From: Xanthostigma xanthostigma
Taxonomy: Eukaryota; Arthropoda; Insecta; Raphidioptera; Raphidiidae
Direction of reading: 5' to 3'
DNA: 64,000 nt
Assembly (NCBI GenBank): GCA_963575645.1
Contig: OY754464.1
Location: 82,558,948-82,622,947, forward strand
Positions within the stretch are counted from its first letter, which is position 1. Each line of letters opens with the position of its first letter. Made by a program: the position numbers and the translations under genes. The notes beneath the pieces are model-generated. The model had not been told where the DNA came from, ran no database searches, and worked only from the letters and a program-made list of their open reading frames with translations. Shown here piece by piece: positions 56,058 to 64,000 of the stretch.

Positions 56058-56742
56058 TCTATACTAATATATAAAGCTGAAGAGTTTGTTTGTTTGTTTG
56101 TTTGAACGCGCTAATCTCAGGAACTACTGGTTCAAATTGAAAAACATTTTTTGTTGGATAGCCCATTTACCGAGGAAGGCCATAGGCTATATAATATCAC
56201 GCTACGACCAATAGGAGCGGAGCATCAATGAAAAATGTTGCAAAATGTAATTCAAAAATACCTTCTATTGTCGTAACTACATATTATATCAATATTAGGT
56301 CGTACATTCACAAGCCCGGCTAGGTTAATCGGTACAGTATGCGACTGTTAATATCAGGGTCGTGGGTTCGAGCCCCACGTTGGGCGAGTATATTTTTATT
56401 TTATTTTCCACATAGCTTTCTTCTAAGGATTACATTTAATTTTGTTTACGACTAATTAAAATTAAATATAAATCTAATTAATAGCTGATTTGAAAACTGT
56501 TACAATTATAGGTACCTATATAAAAATAATTTTCCTACAGTGTTTACAATTAAATATTTATTATATTAAAAAAAGTATAAATACTGCTTTTTAACGACAA
56601 AAGTTTTTGAACGGTAACTCCGATCATTATGAAGTTTAGACGCAACATTTATCTCGGTAAACTAAGATTAATGTGCGTACTCATGCCCCTTCCTTTCCCA
56701 TTCGTTCTTTTGCACCCGGGTGAAACCGGGCGGGACCGCTAG
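56058..56742 (+). mobile_element. Helitron with tRNA-like cassette (family 1), full length
   Basis: 685 bp from TCTATACTAATATATAAAGC to CGGGCGGGACCGCTAG, followed by T. The best-preserved cassette-bearing copy; tRNA-like insert at 56314-56386. Confidence 0.88.
56314..56386 (+). tRNA. tRNA-Lys-derived pseudo-tRNA inside a Helitron
   Basis: Starts GCCCGGCTAGGTTAATCGGT and ends CCCCACGTTGGGCG. A box partly changed, B box intact, anticodon arm GCGACTGTTAATATC as in the 25305 copy. Confidence 0.7.
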
Positions 56743-57032
56743 TATATTTATAACTGCAGTTAACATAATCATGATTGGTGAATTGAATTATCGCTATTTA
56801 TTCGGAGGAACAAATGAACCGAATAAATAATTACTTTCAATCGGTGAATATGGCCATTAGCCAAATATTTCGTTCCTATGGGCTATGTGCACGGAGGCGG
56901 AGCTACAAATTTTTCAGTGCGAGCGTTTGTGGTGAGCACTAGGGGAAACTTCGAACTCCAATTTTCCATATGTCAGTGAGCAATGTTTATTAAAAGTGAA
57001 AATAGTTATAACTTTATGAAGTTTTTTAATTA

Positions 57033-57140
57033 CAAAGAAAACATAGGAAAACTAAGCGATCTGAAAATGCTTGTTGTGTTCCGGGCTGTTGCGCTGATGG
57101 CGATTTAAGTAAAATAAAGACCATTGGCGCCCTGATTTGA
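57033..57140 (+). pseudogene. Possible THAP-dom start
   Basis: A 35-codon open segment without ATG reads KTKRSENACCVPGCCADGDL and then a stop at 57138. CCVPGC after a basic stretch resembles the first zinc-binding Cys pair of THAP domains, as found in P-element-type transposases. The rest of the domain is not visible. Weak call. Confidence 0.22.
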
Positions 57141-57347
57141 CGTTCCGCTGTCAGTGTTAACAAATTAACATCAGTTTTCCTTATTACCTACATTTTTTTT
57201 GACACATCATGGCCAACTAAAGTTTTTGACTTATCACCTTAGAAACATGTCGCGATTTCCATAAAAAGTTAGTTCAATAATTTCTCTATTACCCACTAAC
57301 GGCGCTAATAGGCTTCATGCACACAGCCTATATATCTTTGCTCTTAA

Positions 57348-58034
57348 GGAAGTACCCTCGGTACGCAGTAAGTCAAAGAATTTCAGTCTTCTACTTGAGT
57401 AACGTAGTATATAATTTGGCAAAACCGCATGCCTTGCCATAGTTACAAGTGCTTATGTACGCAGCATAAGTCAGCACGCGGTGTCAAATTGGCATTAATT
57501 TATGAAAATGCTTTTCTTTATTCCTGTCATTTCGGAAATAATAATATATTATCATTTTTTTGGAATACTATGCTTTTAGCATTTACTCAATTTACGTATG
57601 TTTTTACGATATCAAAACTGCTGCAGTTTCGTAACTTACCTTTGAATGACGCGCCACAAACTATAATATTGCGGTGTTGCCATGTTTATGTATTGCTAAA
57701 AAGCTCGGCTTTGTTTTAGTTATTTCTATTAACATAAGCAAGCTTTATACGTTTTGGAAAAAGAAAAATCTTCATAGAATATTCGTTTATATTTCCTGAA
57801 AATTTTATCAAAATCTGTTTGTCAATTCCAACGTAATAAATGATGGAGTGCGTCAAAATCACAGATTTCCATAAGACTCCATGTTAAGTGCAGCGAAATA
57901 AAATTATCAATATCTTTTTTCAAAGTCAACCAAAAATCACAAAAATTTAACTGAGTCATTTTTGAAAAGGTTTTGACATATTTGCAAATTTTCGTAATTT
58001 TCTGTTTGTTAATTCATTTATCGAGGGTACTTCC
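57348..58034. mobile_element. TTAA-flanked non-autonomous element B
   Basis: 687 bp with perfect 13-bp ends GGAAGTACCCTCG and CGAGGGTACTTCC, TTAA on both sides (57344-57347 and 58035-58038). Similar in size and style to element A at 23071-23767; both contain a CCATAAGACT-type motif. Confidence 0.8.
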
Positions 58035-58505
58035 TTAATTGCAAACAAGAATTTAAAAAAATGTATTCATTTAGAACGGTTGAGCTTAACGCCACAATAT
58101 GATGGCGGCAAAGTTCGCGTAGAGAGGCCGAGAACAAAAGACATACAACGTATTGTAAAGTTGTCTTCAGTTAAGTACATTGATGGGCGTTTGTTATATC
58201 ACTTCAACATTCTTGCATATCACCCTGTGTTGGTGTGTACGTACATTGCATAATGGAATTACTTGTACTTAGCGTTCTAATACGTAGGTACGTACGTGTA
58301 TTAAATAACACGGAACTGGGGCGACTCGACTCACAACACGGTGCTAAATATCTAGACACTTCTAATTAGCCACATCAAGGACTTCAAATGATTTCAATTA
58401 CACGCTCTTTCATTTCAAAATGCAAATGTTTAGATGATCTAAAACAGGTTTGAATGTTTTATATGGAATTTAATACGATCACGTACCCAATTACAGTACG
58501 TGTAT

Positions 58506-58793
58506 AATACGCGCCACGCAAACAGCGTCGCAAAGGCACATTTTAGAGCCGTTGAGACTCCCACCAGCTACATGCACGGAACGTGCGCTCGTCGGTGATT
58601 GGCCGTGATCGCTCGTTGCCTTTGTCACTTGTCGCTTTCCTGCTTTAAAGTACAGTCGAGTACGCTATTGCCAAGTTGTTATTGTTATTTCAGTTTTGTT
58701 GAGTTGCGAGTTTGTAGTTTTTCAACAGACTGTACATGCGGAAGCCCGCATTCGCAGCTAACTTCCGAGCCTTTTAGATTCGTGGCGCGTATT
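58506..58793. mobile_element. MITE with ATACGCGCCACG termini, second copy
   Basis: Inverted relative of 12511-12830. Ends AATACGCGCCACG and CGTGGCGCGTATT. Confidence 0.72.
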
Positions 58794-59107
58794 GTACCCA
58801 TATATTGAAACACTCTATATTGCCACTCTCAATAGCGAAACAATACGTCATTATTTAGACCTCAACAATGGGATTCATAGAAATGTGTTCATTTGTTTGT
58901 TGTAAAAAAAAGTGCAAAAAACGACAAAGTCAGATTATACTTTTGTTATGTAACTACATTTTTTTCACTTAATTTAGTCAAAGTTAAATCCACTTATTCG
59001 TAAAATTATATTGTTTTCTTTTACTCTCCATTTAACAAAAACTTAAAACTCGACTTTTAACGGAATAAAATACCAGGGCCCTCCAATTTCGCTATATAGC
59101 TTTACAC

Positions 59108-59644
59108 CAGAGGTCCCCAAACTTTTTTGTCTCGTAGACTGCACTTGCCATGTTTTCGGTTGTGGGTAGACCCCCTGCCTATCTGATATTGATTTTTTGC
59201 AAATTCATTAATTTCAAATGTATTTTTGACAACCGGTATAGTGCTACTCACTTTGAACGATTTAAATTTATAACGGTAGTGAAATGTAGTGTGAAATGTT
59301 TAGTTTTATACATTTATTAATTAGATTCAAATTAAACGAATCGAATTAAAATTTACTTTCTGTTACATAAAATAACTAAGCAAAAAATAAATGCTTTTAG
59401 TGTGAGGGATGAACCTGATGCTTTAATAATAAATTTTCAACATTTGGCATCAATTTAGTAAGATTTAATCTTAAATCTCTTCGGTTAACGATGTCCAGTT
59501 TGTTCCTTTTTTTGTTAGGAGATTCACTATCGTTGACCCCCATTTTCATTTCATAGACCCCTAATTTTTTTCCCGCTGACATGGACCCCTTGCAAGTTGT
59601 CGTCGACCCCTGGGGGTCGATATAGACCACTTTGGGATTCACTG
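59108..59644. mobile_element. hAT-like MITE
   Basis: Ends CAGAGGTCCCCAAACTTTTT and …CCACTTTGGGATTCACTG, a pattern well known for hAT MITEs. Eight-bp flanks CTTTACAC (59100-59107) and GTTTACAC (59645-59652) match at 7 of 8. Repeated ACCCCC-type motifs occur near the right end. Confidence 0.8.
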
Positions 59645-59784
59645 GTTTACACTGTATATAGATTAGTTATATCCTCAAAACGAAACATTTACAATGCAAA
59701 CTTGAAGTTCGATATCAAGTTTCGAGAATGTATAGCAAGAATAAAATTAATAGAACAAAAAATAAAATCAGTATTTTATAAAGC

Positions 59785-59961
59785 ATTAGCGGCCCGACCC
59801 GGTTTCACCCGGGTGCGACAGATATATTTATAGCCTTCCTCGATAAATGTACTATCCAACACAAAAATAATTTTTCAATTCGAACCAGTAGTTCCTGAGA
59901 TTAGCGTGTTCAAACAAACAAACAAACAAACTCTTCAGCTTTATATATTAGTAGGTATAGA
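59785..59961 (-). mobile_element. Short deletion copy of Helitron family 1
   Basis: Minus strand starts TCTATACCTACTAATATATA and ends CCGGGTCGGGCCGCTAA. About 180 bp of the interior is missing, leaving both ends. Confidence 0.78.
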
Positions 59962-59974
59962 TATATTTTCTGTC

Positions 59975-60132
59975 GTCGATCGATGAGTTTGTTCTATTAA
60001 TTTTGTAGTTACTACACTCTCGGCGAGAGGCAGTAGGAAAAAATTTCATCCACATCTGCGCCCGCCGGGATTCGATCCCAATATCACTCGATTGCGAGAC
60101 TAGTGCTCTCACCACTGCGCTACATCGCTCGG
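59975..60132 (-). repeat. SINE-like element with tRNA-Ala-like head
   Basis: Minus strand 60132-60059 reads CCGAGCGATGTAGCGCAGTG then …GGATCGAATCCCGGCGGGC, with A and B boxes and an anticodon loop CTCGCAA, as in tRNA-Ala(CGC) but with stem mismatches. A non-tRNA body (…GATGTGGATGAAATTTTTTC…) follows. Confidence 0.55.
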
Positions 60133-60244
60133 TACACATTTTCTATTTTACATTCCTAAATGTAAAAGAAATTTCATTCGCTTTACATCAAAGTTACGGT
60201 ACAGTTTATTCCTGCAATATCAAAGTTAGTGTAGAGATGTTATA

Positions 60245-60436
60245 GTGAACGATCATCATCATTATCTGCAGGATGGTTCTATCGTATGTAGCAGGACGAT
60301 GAGATTCGCAGGAAGTAAGGATGTGGAAACCGTTCTGTCACAGTTGTATGCACCAGTTAACATAATGTTACATGCAAATGCATACTTAATATCGTCACAG
60401 GATAATGGAACGGTTTTGGAACAAAGGTTGAGATAA
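60245..60436 (+). other. Unassigned open frame, possible exon
   Basis: Sixty-three codons opening directly after an acceptor-like GTTATAG, reading NDHHHYLQDGSIVCSRTMRF and later SQLYAPVNIMLHANAYLI, with a varied, protein-like composition. No family is recognised and no donor site or continuation was found. Confidence 0.2.
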
Positions 60437-63400
60437 TGTGGATTTATTATGTTCAATAACGGCTTTCCACCAGAATCACACATTGATGCTGATTTGCAGA
60501 AAGCGTTGTCAAAAGATCTTATTTGACAATAACTTTAGATTGTGAACATATACAGAGTGACCGGTAATTGCTCGTATTCCTCTCGGAAGAAGAAACTATT
60601 ACTATAATTTGGAATGATTTAACCTCTATCGCTTGGGGGTCGGAAATGCGTATTTTTTGAGAAAATCTACCTCGGTTGTATATTTACAAAAATCCGAATT
60701 TTTGAAGTTAAAAATTAAAAAAAAAATTATTCCCTCTTTTTGGCCTGAATTTTTCCATGATCTGATAGCTTACTAACTGGCCAACCTTACTAAAGCTAAA
60801 AACCACGAAATTTATTGTTAGATTTTATATTGTGTGTTAAAACAAGCTCTAGGGCAAAGTGCATCACGCTATACATCTATATGTGAGATGGCATACGACC
60901 ACGGCTATCCTCAGATGAGAATATTTTCTTGTTTCATACTTTTCAGTAGTCGGGTTTAGTTTTTGAACTTATTTTTTATTTAAATTATTTTTGAAGTGAA
61001 AACTTCTTTAGCGGCGATGTACACTTTTTTTGTAATGGGTAAAAAATGTTAAACTCGCGTCAGGCGTCAGGTAAAGTAAGAACTGGGTGAGCGAGAAAAC
61101 TCTCTAATTTATACAACGTTAGACATCTAGCGTTGAAATATCGTACCTACATAAAAACGCAATCTATGATACAAACCATTTTGATCGAAAATTCGTCAGA
61201 CGTTAATATTCAAGTTTTCACTTCTCCCGGCACTCCCGGAGTGCAAACATTTTTTTTGAACGTTCCCCTCTGGGACCTAAATTCAAAAATAAATGTAGCC
61301 TATGTTACCCGGGCCATAATAACGAATCGATTGACACCTTATTTATCAAAATCGGATGAATAGTTTAGGCGCTACGGTAGAACATCCGTAAATACAAACA
61401 TACATACATAGATTGCTAAACTCATAACCCTTCCTTTTGACTTTTCAAATGAAATGGAAGTATAAACAATATATGTATTCGTTATAAATAAATCACAGAT
61501 TCTCAACAAAAATCATTAAATTGCAAAAAATAATTCATACATTTTTTCGGGAAAGATGTAAAATAAGACTTTGAAAAATGTTGATCAGGCACGTAATAAC
61601 GAATTGTTGGCTTTGGTTCAACCATCCCTGCATTCTAAGATAATTACAGAGAATCCCGGCACCTTATTCACAGGAAGCGATTAATTGCAAAGCTGAATGT
61701 ATGTTGAACCTTAGGTGAACCGCTTCTGTCAGATAATGTTTTGAAATAACAATCTTCATTAAGTCAACTCCAGTATGTTGCACATTACCGTATTCAGAGT
61801 TGAAAGATTCTTTTACACTATTCTATGCTCACTTTTGCCAAATTATTATTTTATTTTATTTTACCATTCCAATTCACAAGTGGGAAATGGTACTGGTTTA
61901 GGTCAAAATTCACTTTTCAAAATTTTACAATATTTTTTCTTCTGGAGGTCTCTCGAAATCTGCAACTTTTTAAGACACTAAACGATGTTTGGTCTGTTTT
62001 ATATTAACCCAACTTATAGAAAAAGTTAAGCTGAATCGATTCCGACAACCCGCAATCTTATATCACTTTTTGTTTGAGAGATACGGGCATTTATTTATAT
62101 TTTTTGAGCAAAACTAAAAACGCCATAACTTCTAAATGACTAATGATACAGAGGTGGGAGTAGTCAGAATCGATTCAGCGCAATTTTACCTTTCCAACCC
62201 ACATGTGGGGAATGGTACCGGTTTAGGTCAAAATTCACTCTTCAAAAATTTTACAATATTTTTTGTTCTGGAGGTCCCTCGAATCCAAAAAAACATATTT
62301 TTGGAAAAACTCTGTGCGTTTGTTTGTGAACACGATACACTCAAACGGATTGAAACCAAATTTTGGATGTTTGATACGCAAATATGAAGAGCCTTATTGT
62401 TTTTGAGATAAATTGGCGCATGCGCAAAAGATATATATGCTATAACGTTGTTATAATAATGGTAGGTATACTTTTCATAACGATTTATTATTCTATTTAT
62501 TTTTCCAAGAAAGTTTTATTAAAACATTTTTTTTCTAAACTTTATAGTTACGGAAATATTTTGAAAATTTAAAAAAAATAGCTATTCTTCTGTTCTGTAC
62601 ATCTATCAAAAAGAAATTAATTAAGAATGCTTTGATTAATTTTAACACGACGTGGAACATATTATGTACATACGAATAAAAAATTATTTCATGCATGTCA
62701 ATTAAATATTTGTATAATTTTTAATTTAAAACTAATACGTTCCTGTATGATTATAAAATCAAATCACGTAAAAATTTTCTGTGCTATTTTAAAACTGTAT
62801 AAAAAAATAAAGAAGTGGGTACATAAAAACAATAATAAACGAGTAAAGTTTCAAATATTCCCAGTAATTCCATAACAATAAAGTCGTTAAAATATTATTT
62901 CAGACCATCCCAATCACATTCTGAGTGTATAAAATAAGCATAATAGTGTGTCTCTACAGTTTAGACTGTAATTATTAAAAAAAGAGCAGTTTACAAAAAA
63001 TATTATTTCATTTTATCTTACAGTCACATTCATATAGTTTGATCGGCCGAGTCAGTCAGTGAAAGTATCGCTTAGACTGTATGTTTTAAAACATTAAAAA
63101 GAAGATGAGTTTTGGCTTCCGTTAATGACTGAGCCACATTCAAGTGGTTTTTATTGATACATAAAACGCTAGCTCTATGCAGATTTCGCGAATAAAACAC
63201 ACTTCCATAGAAGTGTATCTTTTTCTGTCTTTCTGTTTCGTGTACACTTGCTATCTTTTTCTAAAGGATTTCTTCTTATTTTTCGTATTTTTCGGACAAA
63301 GACTGAGCACTGCAATTTGTAATAATCTTTTATTGATTACATGATGACAGGCTGATGCACTTACGAAGATCAAATGTACACTAGGGAACAAAAATATCAA

Positions 63401-63516
63401 TTCAATGCTCATGACATTAAAATTTAATAGTAATTTATATATCGAGAACGTAATGAAAGTTATTATGTAAGGAATTTTGACATTATGTAAAAACGAGCGT
63501 CCACGATATTTTTATA
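60437..63516. other. Right-hand stretch, repeats only
   Basis: No gene. 60990-61080 repeats 29060-29145; 61210-61390 is a common insect repeat motif (CACTCCCGGAGTGCAA…GTTACCCGGGCC). A 97-bp block at 61866-61962 recurs at about 62195-62290 (GTTTAGGTCAAAATTCACT). 62410-62520 shares GGCGCATGCGCAAAAG sequence with 40890-41040. Confidence 0.45.
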
Positions 63517-64000
63517 CAAAATGTAAACGCGTAAGGTGCACATAAGGAAATTAGAATTGGGAAAAAATACTTGGATCAGAGCTAGCCATGACTGCATTAA
63601 TTGTTATTTCTATTGAATTATCGTGGTAATCTTGAGGATTTCTATTTTATTTCGATTGATTTTTATTTTATTTGGCTTTTTAACAATAAAAAGCTCTTAT
63701 AAATCATTATTTTAATTTTTTTGTACAAAAATAAAACAAAAAAACTACTCCATCTGTTTGGAAACATTTCATTCAAAAATTGTCTGACTGGTATGACGTA
63801 TGCGCGTTGGTAAATCAGTGACCCAATGTCTTTAGGTTCAACACGAATAGGCGGAGATATTTGATCTCGCACCATATTTAAGTATTTTTGGGAATTTAAT
63901 GTCCCATTATTAAAAAAAGTCCGATTATGTTGTAATCGTTTGAATATTTTCTTCGGTAGTATACACATTCATTTTGCAAAAGAATATTATCTGTCAAATT
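63517..64000 (-). mobile_element. Mariner-like element, inverted copy, runs off the right edge
   Basis: Inverted relative of 574-1126. Its minus-strand frame (63968-63663) reads NGTLNSQKYLNMVRDQISPP and PVRQFLNEMFPNRW. The outer end is CAAAATGTAAACGCGTAAGG; the other end lies beyond the window. Confidence 0.78.

Noticed and set aside
21126-56386. Four tRNA-like sequences as functional tRNA genes
   Set aside because: All lie inside Helitrons, share a mispaired anticodon stem and differ from genuine tRNA-Lys in the anticodon.

Overview
This window looks like insect nuclear DNA, most likely from a moth or butterfly. It is AT-rich, gene-poor and packed with interspersed repeats. I can support one host protein-coding gene and one intact tRNA gene. 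Nearly everything else is transposon-derived: Helitrons, hAT, Tc1/mariner/pogo, PIF/Harbinger-like and TTAA-flanked elements, Penelope-like and non-LTR retroelement pieces, palindromic fold-back elements and satellites. The Lepidoptera assignment is inference, from the style of the Helitrons and of the sugar-transporter gene.

The host gene is a facilitated trehalose transporter (Tret1-like, MFS sugar porter family) on the minus strand. Four coding exons join in phase 0 across intact GT/AG sites. They lie at 47303-47214 (start codon and cytosolic N-terminus), 6462-6103 (TM1-TM3), 2844-2527 (about TM4-TM6 and the PETP motif) and 456-1 (central loop to about TM10, running off the left edge). The exons are GC-rich islands. 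If the first exon is assigned correctly, the first coding intron is about 40.8 kb (6463-47213) and holds most of the window, including a tRNA-Gly(GCC) gene on the opposite strand at 36875-36945. The smaller introns (2845-6102 and 457-2526) are also mostly transposon sequence.

Layout: 1-6.5 kb, transporter exons with fold-back elements, a mariner remnant, Helitron pieces and palindromic satellite in the introns. 6.5-19 kb, inverted-repeat elements, a PIF/Harbinger transposase remnant (11.0-11.4 kb), a terminal-inverted-repeat element with an integrase-like fragment (13.2-14.1 kb) and a nested palindrome (15.5-16.6 kb). 19-34 kb, Helitrons (one inserted cleanly into a reverse transcriptase reading frame), TTAA and TA elements, a SWIM zinc-finger exon remnant, a U6 snRNA 5' fragment and fold-back elements. 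34-47 kb, a Penelope-like element split by a hAT, the tRNA gene, a 120-bp satellite and a second Penelope-like palindrome. 47-64 kb, the transporter start exon and then upstream sequence with nested hAT elements, MITEs and Helitrons. A partial inverted copy of the mariner-like element near the left end runs off the right end.

The most interesting observations are: (1) a Helitron subfamily carrying a captured tRNA-Lys-like cassette, four copies; (2) hammerhead-ribozyme-like cores in Penelope-like repeats that share a one-base departure from the canonical core; (3) a satellite whose every unit pairs a CRE palindrome with two GATGGCGG/ATGGCGG motifs; (4) the very long transposon-filled first intron; and (5) transposase, integrase and SWIM-domain fragments that lack start codons and are easy to miss.
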